Positions 11,313 through 22,873 are shown, counted from the first letter of the stretch. The stretch is DNA of 64,000 bases from Zantedeschia hybrid cultivar (GCA_030544215.1 JARZZO010000009.1:47921129-47985128), one strand, 5' to 3'. Numbers and translations are program-made. Notes: generated from the sequence alone by a model not told the origin.

Positions 11313-14300
11313 CTATTCGTATGGAGAATATGATGATGCATCTGCTAATTGCTCATGATATTCTCTCTCCCTCCTAAGTTCTTCTTTGGCCTCTGCACAC
11401 TGAGGAGGTTTACCTTTATCCTTCTTCCTTAATCTGCTGAATGTTTGAATGGAAGATTCTTTACGTCTTGCTCTGCTACCATGATGTTCATCTTGGGTAG
11501 CATGTGTGTATTCTTCTTCTCCAGTGAATTGAATTGGTGGAGGTGGGGCTGGGGCACTGGTAGCATCTCCGCCATCTTCAGAACTGTCGGAGCTCGTCTT
11601 TGATGTCGAGTCATTTGAGGTTTGATATTGGACCTCATCACTTGGTTCTGGCGTTTCATCCTCTTTCTCGATAGTCTCCATATCAGCAATCTCAATTCCA
11701 GTACTACTCTTCCTTTTGTTTGGTGCTTGTTTTTTGCTCTTCTTCTGACGTTTTGGAGGAGGTTGAAAATCAGTAAGTAGTGGAACATTATCTAACTCAC
11801 CTTCCGCCTATTCTCGATCATTTGGGTTGAATTCAGGCTCATTTGAGGTGCTTGCATCAACCCATGCATTTGTGGATGTTGCTCCTCGAACAGCTCATCC
11901 AAGTCTATGGGTTCTTCTACATGTGTCGTCTCCGTAGCTTGTCTGGAAATTCTCTCTTTCTCCTGCCTTTGAAGGTTCCTTATGAGCTCCAGATTTTTTA
12001 ACTTCAACCTCATGTTATAATGACAGAATACTAGCTTCTCTAGACGGCTCGACTTCAATCTATTCCTTTGCTTGGTGTGAATCAAACTAAAGGTGCTCCA
12101 GTTTCTCTCACAACCTGATGAAGAGGTTGTTTGACTTAAGATCCGAATTGCGACATAGGCTAGATCTTCATACCCTTATGCTTTTCTATGATCTAACCAC
12201 CAGTCAGCTGTAAATAAAAAATTGGTTATGTCAACAATGTGCAAGTTATAATTAAAAATTAAGTAGAACATCTGGTTAATAATTTTCAAATATAGACTCA
12301 AAATTTTGGCAGGTCTTTGAGCTGTACTTGTCCCAAAGTGGTATAACATCATTCTGTAATCATGCATTTGCTTGCATGCCATTATTGCTCCGTCCTCATA
12401 TGCAAGCATGCGCTTAATAACAGACTTAGCCCCCATCAACACTTCCGAGCAACTATCATAGTTATCCTTCTTCCCATCAGTTCTAAACATGTACTGAGGG
12501 TTGAAAAAATAACCTAAATAAATAAGTCGAAGTTAGTTATTACTTAAGAGAAATGTGTATACAAATAACACATATAGAAAGTTAGTAGCTTACTAATTGC
12601 ATGAAGATCGTGATGTAAAGTGTGTTCCCAACGTCAATCTATTATGTCCTACCACTTCACATAGGTTGTTGGATTGTTAAGTTGAATGAGTTCCTTAGCT
12701 CTGTCCATAGCTTCATATAAATATCTCATATCCGATCTTCTTTCTCCATCACAAGATCGCAAGACACAGACAAGCGGTTCTACAGTATTTAACACCACTT
12801 GCACCTCCCTTAAGAAGGGTCTAGACTGAATTAGATCAGCCACTTTCTTACCTTTCTCTCTGACCTTAGTTGGTACATGACGCAATATGTGATTCTCCCA
12901 ATCTTCCGATGCCACCATCCTAATCAAGTTATTCTTTTGTTGACTTAAACTATCTAGAGAGATATATTGAGGTGCAAACCTGGTGGCTCCCGGACGAAGC
13001 AACTCTCTTCCATGAGTTTGTGTGCGTATGATATCCAGAATGTTGTTGTGGTTGTAAATGAATGTGGTGATAAATCAACCACTCTTGACCATTCCATCTA
13101 CCATCGGATCAGAGCAAATGTCTTTCAACATCAAGTCAATATAATGAGCAGAACAGGGAACCCTGTATAGATGTTGTCTCTTCTGCATCAACATTTGTCC
13201 AGCTAACTTGAACGTCGCTGCATTGTCCGTAACCACTTGGACAATCTTTTTTTCGTCCACTTCTTCCACCATTTGATCCATTAATTCATATAGGTACTGG
13301 GCATTCTTTATTTTTTCAGATGCATCAATAGACTTCCAAAATACGGTTCCGGCTTTACAGTAAATTAAGAAGTTGATCATACTTCTTCTTGTTATCCCTG
13401 TAAAGTTTCAAACGTGATAAGAAATCAGAAAGAGACCCATTCTAATTTAAGAAAAAATGAAGATAAGATAAAAAAATGAAGATAAGATTTATGTACCTGT
13501 CCATCAATCGCACATTAAAGTGCATCCATACTCATTCCATATCCTTTCAAATGATGTAATGTATGTTCGGATGCCGTCAACTTTTATATCCAAGTACTTG
13601 TTGTATATCTCATATGGGGAAGGTCCCTCAACTCCTTTGCCAACTTCTTATATGGCCTCGATCATGGACTCATAATATGGCCCCTTGGCAGCATTAGCAG
13701 GGATACTGTTATAGAAAAACTACCTAGCAGTAGCTCTCCCTATCTTCTCCTGACAAAGCTTTAAGTTTTTGAATGCAACACTAATAGAAGGTTATTTATC
13801 CCTCTTCTTAGTGAGGAATGGATCTATTGGATCTACTCTAGGATCTCCAGCTCTAGTGAACTCCTGAGGCAGCTCCTCGCATACATTAGTGCTCATGCCG
13901 GCGCTAGTGCTCCCTTGTGCAGAAGGTGTGGAGTCACTTCCTTGTCCTCTATATCTTCTAGTTTGCCGAAATAAGTCATCATCTGCAAAGGACCGCTGGC
14001 TTGCTTCCATTGCACGTCGCAATTCAGCTATAAATGTAAAAGAAAAAAAATTAATTTACTATAACTATTTGTCTGACAACGTTAAATGAAGAACATGAAA
14101 ATAAGTTAATAAGAAACTTACTTGTATCCCAATCATCAACATTTATAGGTTGATTACTTCCACCAAGCCGGACTCCAGCATCAGACTTTCGCTCTGGTTC
14201 AGACAACTCTTCTCGAATTTCCTGTCTTCTTCTGGCAGTATTTGCTTTGCTTGATTCCTTCTCCTTCATATAAGTTCGAAATTGAATCATAACCTCTGAA

Positions 14301-14503
14301 GGAACTCGAGCACATGCTGCAACTTTACCTTTTATTCCAGCAAGATGCTGTTTGAATCGGTAGACCCTGCCAGAGACGACTCGGTTGCAATATTTGCATT
14401 GTACCTTTCTCTGTCCCATGTCCACCGGTGTGCAATGACCCCAAGCAGGATCAGCGCTAGGAGGATTCCTAGATGACCGCTCAGCAGCACCTTGAGATGC
14501 CAT
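11313..14503 (-). pseudogene. hAT transposase, decayed (copy 1)
   Basis: The five exons align with those of copy 2 and have the same lengths where I measured them: 14,122-14,503, 13,497-14,027, 12,594-13,397 and 12,292-12,513, then from 12,207 leftwards. The domains are a BED zinc finger (QCKYCNRVV), a DUF659 block and the C-terminal dimerisation domain (SGCERNWSTF). Exon 2 alone has at least four in-frame stops, for example after KKRDK at 13,792, and one more replaces the Gly in CDGWTG. Exon 3 has a stop after TTYVKW near 12,649. The exon 4 donor is AT instead of GT. In a 117-residue block I count about 11 differences from copy 2. This copy cannot encode an active protein but could be moved by one. 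Confidence 0.9.
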
Positions 14504-14744
14504 TCTTTCACAGCACAAGAGGAGGAGAGATCGCGGAGTTTGTAGTAGACTAGTAGTGACCTCGTGGGAGAGACGGAGAGAGAATTCTATGATCAAAAGA
14601 GTGGGAGAGAGAGCAAGAATGTTAGGAGGCTCAAAGGACATTTGTGGAGCCTTAGGAGGGCCTTGGGGGGGTTTAAATAGACCCCCAAGGCCCAAACTAG
14701 CCGTTGCTGGCCGTTAGGGAGCGGCCAGCAACGGCTAGGTTGGG

Positions 14745-14915
14745 GGCCGGGTCGGGTTGATCCGAGCCGACCCGGCCTGATCCTGCCTCGGATCGCTCGA
14801 TCCGGCTCGGATCGGCCGATCCGAGTCTTGGACTCGGCCAGGAAACCATGGATCGGCACGGACGGCCCAAAACTGGTCCGACTTGGCCGATCCGTGCCGA
14901 TCCGAGCCGAGTTTT
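14745..14915. repeat. Subterminal GATCGGC-type repeats, right side of hAT copy 1
   Basis: Many overlapping GATCC/GATCGG and CCGAGCCGA motifs, partly palindromic (GATCGGCCGATCC at 14,810-14,822), sit within 180 bp of the element end. This is the 5' side of the transposase gene. Confidence 0.7.
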
Positions 14916-14924
14916 TGAACTTTG

Positions 14925-14932
14925 GTCGTAGC
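14925..14932. repeat. Right target duplication of hAT copy 1
   Basis: GTCGTAGC, identical to 10,807-10,814. Confidence 0.95.
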
Positions 14933-16329
14933 TACAAAGTTGGAATAACATGCATGGATGGGGCAGCCGGGGGAGCTGACATTGGCCTTGGCCAATTTTG
15001 CATCATAGCGTGGATCATTGAACGAAGATAAGTGACCTCGTCCTCAAGAGCTTGTCTGGATGTATGTAGATCATCTTGATGGGTCTGATGATACTAATTT
15101 CTTCTTTTGGTCCTTGCAAAGGCTCCACAGGTTGTGTATCTTGCACTGGTTGCTGTGCATGCATCTAGACCTGTTCCACTGGTGGAAGAATCTTTGCTCT
15201 AGTGTCCAAGGTTCTTTGCATTAGCCGAGTGACGGGGCCAGTCCGTCCCAAGATGGTTGTAGCTTCTTTTAGATTCCCTGGTATAGTTGGGGTGTTTGCT
15301 CCAATGGAATTGCAGGTGAAAATCTTATGAACATTTCCCATTATTCGAACAATCCTCATTTTCTTTTGGGGTGGTCAAGTTGGAGGAGTGACGTTCCCAT
15401 ACACTAGAGGACGAATGTTGTGAACTTAATAGAGTCTTAAGAGACTCTTTATGGGAGGACTAATGAGTGTTGCATCTTGCTTCTTTGTAAGATCCTTTTC
15501 TTTTTAAATTTTTTGATGGTGCTGCCACTTGAGCATGGGCTGTCGGTTGGGAAGGACCTGTTTTGTCCTGTTTTAGATGGCGAGCCTCTTCTTTTGTTAC
15601 CCATACTTGTTTTACTTGTTTCACATATGAGGTGGCCTTCGGATGTCGGCCAGACTATTTTAGACTTTCATTGTCTTGGTTCTTCTTCTTCCTCCACATA
15701 GAATGGGGTTTTGTATGAGAATTATAACGTTGAACTTTTGGTTCTTCCTGAGGTAATTTTGCCAACACATTGAACCTATTGCGGATGGGGACATTGAATA
15801 CAACAGGTTCCCTGGGAATAGTAGTGCGGCTTCCATCGAGATGGACTTGCAAGTCGCCGACTACCACGGTGCGGCGTGACATCAGACGACCTTGTGATCC
15901 CACAGTGGATGACTCTTGAGTTTTTGTATTGATCTTATTAACGGCTAAGCACTGAGTGAGAACATCCTTCCTTTTTGGTTGAGATGACTGTTTGGGAGAG
16001 CCAGACTATTTATGCGACATAGACATTTTTGACGGACGACCACGAGTGTTTATGTGTGTACTGCACGAGTTACTACTGGCTTTGGTCGAGCGAGCAATAG
16101 CTTGAATTCTAATTGTAGGTGAACCTCCAGTATTGTTGACACCAGCCATTGTATAAATGTTAAAGATTACCATAGCCGGCAACGGGGCTGGTATAACACC
16201 CAAGAAGAAAGGACAGCCGACTACGGGTGGAAAGTTTCCAAAGCTGATCGACGTACTGAGATAGCCAAACTTTAGATGATTTTCGACCACCAGCGGTCTG
16301 AAAGTTACCCGAGCTTGGTTGATTGCCAT
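14933..16329 (-). pseudogene. Gag N-terminal part of the gypsy element (right of the hAT insertion)
   Basis: The likely start ATG is at 16,329-16,327 (MAINQARVTFRPLVV), about 110 bp after the primer-binding site. The reading is low-complexity and polar, with several stops (near 16,006, 15,655 and 15,165), and passes into YLRSMIHAMMQNWPRP just before the hAT. The part is not recognisable as a domain on its own. I place it as gag because it lies between the primer-binding site and the gag core. It may instead include a separate upstream frame. Confidence 0.55.
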
Positions 16330-16440
16330 TGAGAGCGAGCGAGCGGAAAGCGAGACGAGAACACACGGCAAGTACAACAATTCAATGTAAGCCATTAAGT
16401 ATGCCATACAATGAAAAAAAGAAGATGAAAGGGGAAAAGG

Positions 16441-16458
16441 TCACCAATGGAGTCGCCA
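16441..16458 (-). promoter_or_regulatory. Primer-binding site of the gypsy element
   Basis: On the minus strand the sequence is TGGCGACTCCATTGGTGA, two bases after the LTR end ...AAACA. TGGCGACTC-type sites are typical of Tat-like elements. The matching tRNA would end GGAGTCGCCA; I do not assign the amino acid. Confidence 0.7.
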
Positions 16459-16854
16459 TTTGTTTACAGTCATTTTTTATCCGACCAATTTGTGTCGGAT
16501 TTTTATTTATTTTGGTGATTTGTTTTAGTTGGTCATTTAGTTTGGTAGATAGGGTTTATGGTTGTGTGATGTTGACTCGCCCATGGAAAATGATTCATGT
16601 GGGTTCGAATGAACCTTTCTTGTCAGTCAATAGGCTGACGGTGATTACATCCTGCTGCGATAGGAAAACCGTTTGATTTTCTTTCCAAAGCTGGCTTTCT
16701 AGATGGTTCCTTGCAGTGTGAAAGTCTCGCTTGCTTTATTTTATTCGCTCACATGTTATTCACGGGATGGTCGACTTTCTTACCCTTTATTCATTTTTAC
16801 CCGGGTTTCCCCTTTTCCTTTTTATAATATCTTTAGCATTGTTGACGGAGACTA

Positions 16855-16980
16855 TTCACGGATACTGTTCATAGGCACTGTTCATGGTCACTATTCACGG
16901 GTACTATTCACAGACACTGTTCATGGGTACTATTCATGGACACTGTTCATGGTTACTATTCATGGACACTGTTCATAGGT
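16855..16980. repeat. Short tandem repeat TATTCAYGG/CACTGTTCATGG
   Basis: About ten degenerate 12- to 24-bp units alternate TACTATTCA and CACTGTTCA within the gypsy LTR. Single units recur near the outer LTR end (21,440-21,476). Confidence 0.85.
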
Positions 16981-17149
16981 AGGCCCCATTAAGTGTCGAT
17001 GATTTAATTGTGTCAAGGCAGCTATGGGCCGACAAGGTATATTTCGTCCCATTATTCACTGTTGTGCATTGATATGGCAACAGGCCAACAAGGCCATGAT
17101 TATCACTTGACAACTTGTAGTTATATATGGAGGTAACGACAGGCTGACA

Positions 17150-17520
17150 AGCCTTCATTATCACTCGACGACATACCGCTTGCGCACCGGAGTGGCAGCG
17201 GGACGACGAGGCTTTAGCATCACTCGTCGACACATCACTTGCGCATTGGAGCGGTAGTGAGGCGGTGAGGCTTCGACATCATTCATCGACACATCACTTG
17301 TGCACCGGAGTGGAAATGAGGCGGTGAGGCTTCAACATCATCCATCGACAGACACATCACTTGCGCATCGGAGTGGCAGTAAGGCGGTAGGACTTCAGCA
17401 TCACTCGTCGACACATCACTTGCGCATCGGAGTGGCAGTGAGGCGGCGATGCTTCAACATTACTCGTCGATAGATCACTTGTGCACCGGAGTGGCAATGA
17501 GGCGGCGAGGCTTCAACAAT
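17150..17520. repeat. About 60-bp tandem repeat, six units
   Basis: Units run of the form CACTTGCGCATCGGAGTGGC, then AGTGAGGCGGCGAGGCTTCA and ACATCACTCGTCGACACAT. They start about every 60 bp and differ by a few bases. They lie within the gypsy LTR. Confidence 0.85.
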
Positions 17521-17565
17521 TATAACTTGATCATATGATTCGCAGGCACTGGACGGCATGATCCC

Positions 17566-17716
17566 GGGTTACGCCGCCACGACTTGGCAACATGGCTGAT
17601 GGTTGTAACCACGCCGCCACGACATGGCGGCGTGATTAAGAATTATAGCCACGCCGCCAAGGCATGGCGGCATGGTTAAGGATCATGCCGCCCAGATCTG
17701 GCGGCATGGTCTTGTA
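17566..17716. repeat. GCCGCC/GGCGGC hairpin repeats in the gypsy LTR
   Basis: Four related units each carry CCGCCA and TGGCGG in inverted pairs, for example ACGCCGCCACGACATGGCGG and GCCGCCCAGATCTGGCGGC. Each can fold into a short stem-loop in RNA or DNA. Confidence 0.8.
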
Positions 17717-19330
17717 CCTTGGGAATGAGAGGCGAGGGATTTTCTTATAACTCCACTACTTCGAACCAACTTCCAACAACTTATTACCACCTATACAAGG
17801 TAGGGGGTTGTTTGCGAAGGAAACAAAAAAACCTTCGAAAATGCTTCGGGACCTGACCTAGGCATATCTGTCCTCCCCTATGTCGGATTATTCGGAAATC
17901 CATTTTCTTTGTTTATCTAGAGGATTATAGGTCGGTTTTATATTTTTATCGGATTATGAGAGCTTGGGATTAGCCCTCAGGGAATCCGGGACTTCGAATC
18001 AGGCGAAGATTCGAGTATATGACCTCTCTCCACTGACCTCGGTCAGTGTTAATTACGCTGAGCAACTGCTCGGCAACCCTTGATTAACCGTCCGTGTGAT
18101 GCCCTTAATCATGCAAAACTACTACTATAGGCAGCGCATGCATATGCATATGAAGGCATATTTTAGGTTGAACCCTTAGCCTCATCCCGGTTCGGGGACA
18201 ATTTTTATGTGATTCGGGATTGATTCCCGGTTATTAGTTTGGTTCCAAGTTAGGTGGATTAATTTTAGGCTATACGGGTTAATTCCCAATTTTTAGTCCC
18301 ACAGGGGCTTTTTTGCAATTATTCACCTTTAGGGGTTTTTATGTAATTATGGGGGTCTTATGAGAGTATAGCAGCTTATAAACATGTAGAAGTGAGTTTT
18401 AGAGGTTTTCAAGCTTTATGGGAGTTAAGGAATTGATTTTTAAATGTATGAGGGTTTTTTAGTAATTTTACCTTAAAACCGGGTTTTTAAGTCTTAGGGT
18501 TCATATTTAATGATATCCAGACTATATGAGAAGAAATTCTACTTATAATATGATTTTTAATGTTTTCGGGGTTATATATGTAAATATCACGTACGAGGGT
18601 ATTTTCGTAACTTTACATTAAGTTTTTAGGTATATGGTTAATAATTTAACATTCTTTCAGATTTCCAAGTTTCTGATTTTTTTGTTAATTTTATTAATTT
18701 TATCCATTTTTTTATTAATTTAATTAGCTGATTTAATTAATCAATTAATTAAATATATAAGGGCATTTAAGTTTATTATGATTTTTGTATCATATTTCAG
18801 ATTTTTACAGGATTCTTACAGATTTTTACTGATTTTTCCTGATTTTTAGTTAATTTCATGAATCTTTATTAATTAATTAATTATAAATTATCTTTGGGCT
18901 TAATTATGATTTTATGCAGATTTCTGAATTTGATTTATTTATGGGGTGAGGTTAGGGCTAAGTTGTGGATGTACACAATTTTATTTGGTTTTAGGAAAAT
19001 ATATACATATTATTTTCTTTTTAAAAGGTATGATAATTATAAAATTTAAATGACACACATAAGCACAGAAATTCTGATTTTATTTCGGCAGCATTTCGCC
19101 TTGTAACAAGGTGCTTTTTTACAAAAAATTCGGCAGAGCCTCCCTTAGGATTGAACCTTAGGAGCGAGGACTCCCCGGGACGAAAGAAAGACCTCCCGAA
19201 ATCGCAGCAAATCTGGGTTTAAAACCCGAATTTGGTCTTCAGCCGGACAGCACTCTCCCTCACAATTCTACCCTTGTATATGGGCAGCTTGTATGCTTGT
19301 GGTGTCTTTCAATTGGGGACCTTGGGGTCC

Positions 19331-19340
19331 TATTTATAGG
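19331..19340 (-). promoter_or_regulatory. Candidate TATA box of the gypsy LTR
   Basis: The minus strand reads GCCTATAAATAGGACCCC, a strong TATA context followed leftwards by a C/T-mixed region with few ATGs. An alternative lies at 21,042-21,051 (minus CTATAAATAG). Transcription would run left into gag. Confidence 0.45.
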
Positions 19341-19489
19341 CCCCAAATTGGGTCCGGTGGGGGGTGCCACCGGATGAGCCCACGGTGGGGGGTGCCACCG
19401 GATCCAATCTCTCTCCCTCTCCCTTTTTTTATTTTTTATTCAATGGGTGAGAGAAGGGAGTGAGAGAGAGCATTGAGGGGAGAGAGAGG

Positions 19490-19985
19490 GGGGGGGGGGG
19501 CGGTGGACATCCCCACCGGTTCCAACTGGTGGGGGGGTGGCCACCGGTTAGGCCCCCCACCGGTTGGGAACCGGTGGGGGGTCTCCCCCACCGGTTTTGG
19601 AAAACCGGTGGGGGGGTTCTCCCCTCCCCATGCTCCTCTTTTCCCACTTTTTGGCTCTTAATGAGCTTTGGGCCTTTTGTTTTCAGATTTCAAGTGTGAA
19701 AGGGGGTTTTTGCCCATTAATTTCAGGTTTGGGCTAGGTGTGAAAGGGGGTTTAAGATGGGGGTTTTTTTAATGAAGGCTTGCATGGAGTTCTTAACCAA
19801 GTATGAATGGGATTAAGAACTCCATTAACTCCCCTCTTTTAATTAATTCCCCCACCCCCCTTATTTGAATTTTTAAAGAAGAAAGAGAGGGAGGGAAACC
19901 TCCTCCCCCCCCCCCCCCCGGTTTCCTCTTGGAACCGGTGGGGGGTGTCCCAACCGGTGGGGGGAGCCCCACCGGTTCCCCCTCT
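19490..19985. repeat. ACCGGTGGGG palindromic blocks and G/C runs
   Basis: Repeated CCCCACCGGTT and AACCGGTGGGG words occur at 19,510-19,620 and again at 19,930-19,980, around a plainer centre. ACCGGT is self-complementary, so the blocks can pair. Long G and C runs at 19,489-19,500 and 19,904-19,919 may be unreliable in the assembly. Confidence 0.7.
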
Positions 19986-20159
19986 CTCTCCTCCCCCCTC
20001 TTGGCCTATTTAAATAAAGGGGAGTGGGAGAGAGGGGTCCACCTTCCTCTTTGGGCAATTTTTCTAGTTTGGGAGTTTGCAGATTTTCCCTTCCTGGGCT
20101 GCAGGTTTTGGTGCCCTGGGGACTGTTTTTTCGGGCCCATTTGGTCTCTCTATTGGGTC

Positions 20160-20605
20160 TCATATTGGGTCCCTTATTGGGCCTACCTCCCCTGTTATTG
20201 GGCCTTCATTTAAGGCCATTTTGAGCAAGTTTGGAGACCATTTTGGCCCCATTCCGGGACTGGTTTGGGCCTACTAGGGGTGCCTATTGGGCCTCTTTTT
20301 GGGCTCCCCCATTGGGCCATTTATTGGGCCTACCTTTCCCGACATTGGGCCTCCGTTTCGGGGCTGATTTAGGTAAGTTCCGTAACTGGTTTTACCTTAT
20401 TTCGGGACAGGTTTCAGCCCACTTTGGGACTGAACTTGGGTCCATTTGGGGGCTTATTAGGCCTCATATTGACCCCACCCATAGGGCTACTTATTGGGCC
20501 TATCTCTCCCACTATTGGGCCTCCATTTCGGGGCCATTTTGGGGGAGTTCTAGGACTGATTTTGCCCCATTTCGGGACAGATTTTAGTCCACTTTGGGAC
20601 TGATT
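20160..20605. repeat. ATTGGGCC-rich tandem repeat, three units
   Basis: Three units of about 125-180 bp share the order TTATTGGGCCTA, ATTGGGCCTCC, TTTCGGGGC, then CCATTTCGGGACAG and CACTTTGGGACTG. They lie in the gypsy LTR. Open frames across them are by-products. Confidence 0.75.
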
Positions 20606-21476
20606 TCGACCTCTGTTTTGCAGCATTTGGTGTCCCTCTTATTGCTGCATTTGAGGTCTCCCTACGGGTCCCACTATCGAGCATCGCAAAGGCGGTTCGG
20701 GAGTTGATTTCGGGAGCCGAAGCAAGCAACTTGGGGCTGCCTTAGGCTCCTAAAAAAAATCTGATTAAGGCCTTCGTGGCCTAGGTATGTTTCTTACCCC
20801 GTTGCCCTCGTAATGCGAGCCCATGGTTTCTTATGGATTTCTAGTATTCACCTATATCATAGGCATACATTTTATTTTGCATGACATGGTCCTTCATGAA
20901 CATATCGTCATGCCTATGTATGTGTATTCTCCTATGGGAATTTCACATCGACGCGAGCATGCGTCATATATGCATATTCATACAATGCAAATCTGCAAAT
21001 ATGTATATGAGATTATTTTTGGGTTCAACAGGGGTATAGGCTATTTATAGAAGTTTTATAAGGGGCTGCCAAGTGGCGACTTACAATTGGTTCTTGGAGG
21101 TGGGCCATGTCCAGTTGGCGAAGCCCCGTTGGTCCACGTCCTCACTCTTGTGATTGGTCCATTTGGCGATGACGAGGCGATGAAGATCCGTATGGCTTTT
21201 TATGTACGTCGCAGCATGCCGCCACGAGTGGGCAGCAGACCGGGGGGGGGGGGGGGGGAACAGCCCCTTACTGGGCTCCACAAGGGGCAGCAGGCCCAAA
21301 GGGGTTTGCCGCCCACAAGGGGCGGCATGCTTCTTTGGGCTTGCCCCGGGGCAGCATGGGATGTTTTTTGTTTTTGACCCTAATTTTATGATTTTGGGGT
21401 TTTTTAGATTTATTTTTTGATTTTGAGGGGATTTGAGTACTGTTCACGCGACAGTGCACTGTAGCAGTATTGTTCA

Positions 21477-21860
21477 TACCTTTTTTTTTGTATAAGAAAT
21501 TTGTGGTCCACAGGGACGCCTTGAAAACAATGGGAAGAGCCCACGAAACATTGAATATTTTTTCTTCATCTGGCCAAAGAATGAACCATAGGCCAATGTT
21601 GGTAAAGCACTTACACCAGGCCAAAGCTTACTTCCCCAAACAGTTGAAAATCTGATGGCATTTTGGTCTGCATTTCCAGCAGGCAATGGTGTTGCAACAG
21701 GATGCCACGTGCTGCTCCCTGCCAAGGAATTGGAAGCATTCATTACTCTTGATATTTGGTTTCTGGATTCCCAACTTTTCTTTAAAATTCTAATGTTGTG
21801 TTTTCCTCTAAGCCTTCCACAAAAAAAAAAACTATCATCCATCTCTCACCTGAGATTTTT
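21477..21860. other. Unclassified DNA right of the gypsy LTR
   Basis: A T-run at 21,481-21,490 is followed by ordinary mixed-composition DNA. I recognise no protein, RNA or repeat family in it. Confidence 0.4.
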
Positions 21861-22502
21861 TGGTTTAGCATCAATGTCTTCTATCAGATGATGTTAAACT
21901 CTCCCTCCTCCTCCAACCTTTCAAATCCTCATTGGGACTGTCCTCCCTGCTGCACTTCTTCCCGTCTTCCTTCTCTTGTCGCTCACATCCTCACGAATTT
22001 CCATGGACCCTTCAGGTAGTCTCCGCTGGACTATGTCAGAGCTACTTCTGCTGGAGCTATCAACTGTTGGGAGTGGATTTGTGGGAATAAAGGCACTTTT
22101 GTTTTATAAATTTCTGGAAGGGTGGATGAGAATCATACGCGGGGGGAAGTGGTGTGTAGGAAAAAGATAGGATTGATTTGGTTTAGCATCAGTGTCTTCT
22201 ATCAGATGATCTTCAACTCTTCCTCCAACCTGTCAAATCTCCATTGGGACAGTCCTCCCTGCTGCTTCTTCCCGCTTCCTTCTCTTGCTGCCTGCGTCCT
22301 CGTGAATTTTCATAGACCCTTCATTTAGTCTCCCCTAGATTTCATTTAGTCTCTCCTAGACTGTCAGAACTACTTCCGCTGGAGATATCAACTGTTGGGA
22401 GTGGCTTTGAGGGAATAAAGGTTGCTTGTGTTGTGTAAATCACTGGAAGGGTGAATGAGAATCATAAGATGGGGAAAGTGATGTGGAGGAAAAAGATAAC
22501 AA
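21861..22502. repeat. Tandem duplication of about 320 bp
   Basis: Unit 1 (21,861-22,178) and unit 2 (22,179-22,502) both begin TGGTTTAGCATCARTGTCTTC, pass TCAACTGTTGGGAGTGG and end near GGAAAAAGATA. Unit 2 carries an extra short internal doubling (CCTAGATTTCATTTAGTCTC region). No coding signal is clear. Confidence 0.85.
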
Positions 22503-22640
22503 GGAAGGACAAAATCAAGGGATTGCAGAATATTGACCAACATTGTAGAATTAGATTGTAGAGAGTCATCAGAACCCTCCACAACTCCAGGAATGACGAC
22601 TTAATGTCAGGAGAATCTATTAGGTTTTTTCTCTGCATTA

Positions 22641-22645
22641 GTAAA
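22641..22645. repeat. Left target duplication of the copia element
   Basis: GTAAA here against GTCAA at 28,118-28,122: five bases with one mismatch. Confidence 0.6.
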
Positions 22646-22654
22646 TGAAGAATA

Positions 22655-22695
<41 letters not shown>

Positions 22696-22873
22696 TGGAG
22701 GCTGCGGTAGGTCCAAACAGACCGCTGCCCTCCCTTTTATATCTTGAGTGAAAAGGGTTAACAATAAATTGGGCAAGGACAAGAATACCCCTTGCTCCAA
22801 TAAAATACATAATAGACCCCAACTAGAGAAAATAAACTCATAAAAAACTTTGACGAAGTTACCTCTGACTACA
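22646..22873 (-). repeat. 3' LTR of the copia element
   Basis: 228 bp; starts TGAAGAATAA and ends GACTACA on the plus strand, giving TG...CA ends. It contains a (GA)n microsatellite at about 22,658-22,692 and the shared block TTTATATCTTGAGTGAAAAG. Confidence 0.92.

Larger units (their letters stand above)
10815..14924 (-). mobile_element. hAT transposon copy 1, inserted in gypsy gag
   Basis: The 4,110-bp element starts CAAGGTTAAGAAACCC and ends GTTTTTGAACTTTG, imperfect terminal inverted repeats. The perfect 8-bp duplication GTCGTAGC flanks it. The same ends and the same gene, in the opposite direction, occur in copy 2 (28,990-33,059). Both have GATCGGC-rich subterminal blocks. Insertion in gag shows it came after the gypsy element. 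Confidence 0.95.
1..21476 (-). mobile_element. Tat-lineage Ty3/gypsy LTR retrotransposon (partial)
   Basis: Read on the minus strand the order is 5' LTR (right), primer-binding site, gag, zinc knuckle, RT, RNase H, second RNase H, integrase, minisatellite spacer and an antisense extra gene. The 3' LTR lies beyond the left window edge. The second RNase H between the usual RNase H and integrase, the antisense plant-mobile-domain gene after pol and the long repeat-laden LTR are hallmarks of the Tat group (established knowledge). The coding region has many in-frame stops and at least one frameshift, so it cannot make its own proteins. A hAT transposon sits in gag. The right boundary rests only on a TG/CA end and the change of sequence character; no target duplication can be checked because the other end is missing. 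Confidence 0.8.
16461..21476 (-). repeat. 5' LTR of the gypsy element, about 5.0 kb
   Basis: The left limit is TG (plus strand) two bases from the primer-binding site. The right limit is set tentatively at GTTCA (minus TGAAC). The LTR is non-coding and crowded with internal repeats: TATTCATGG-type units, about six 60-bp units, GCCGCC hairpins, ACCGGT blocks and ATTGGGCC units. The AT-rich middle (18,300-19,100) holds no gene. A TATA-like box for transcription to the left lies at 19,331-19,340. The size suits the Ogre/Tat group. The outer end could be off by tens to hundreds of bases. Confidence 0.5.

Noticed and set aside
20160..20605. Overlapping open frames of 66-118 codons in the gypsy LTR
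   Set aside because: They arise from ATTGGGCC repeats; all frames are equally open and give low-complexity peptides.
22657..22692. GA microsatellite as a regulatory GAGA element
   Set aside because: It is a length-variable simple repeat inside the copia LTR, shorter in the other LTR.
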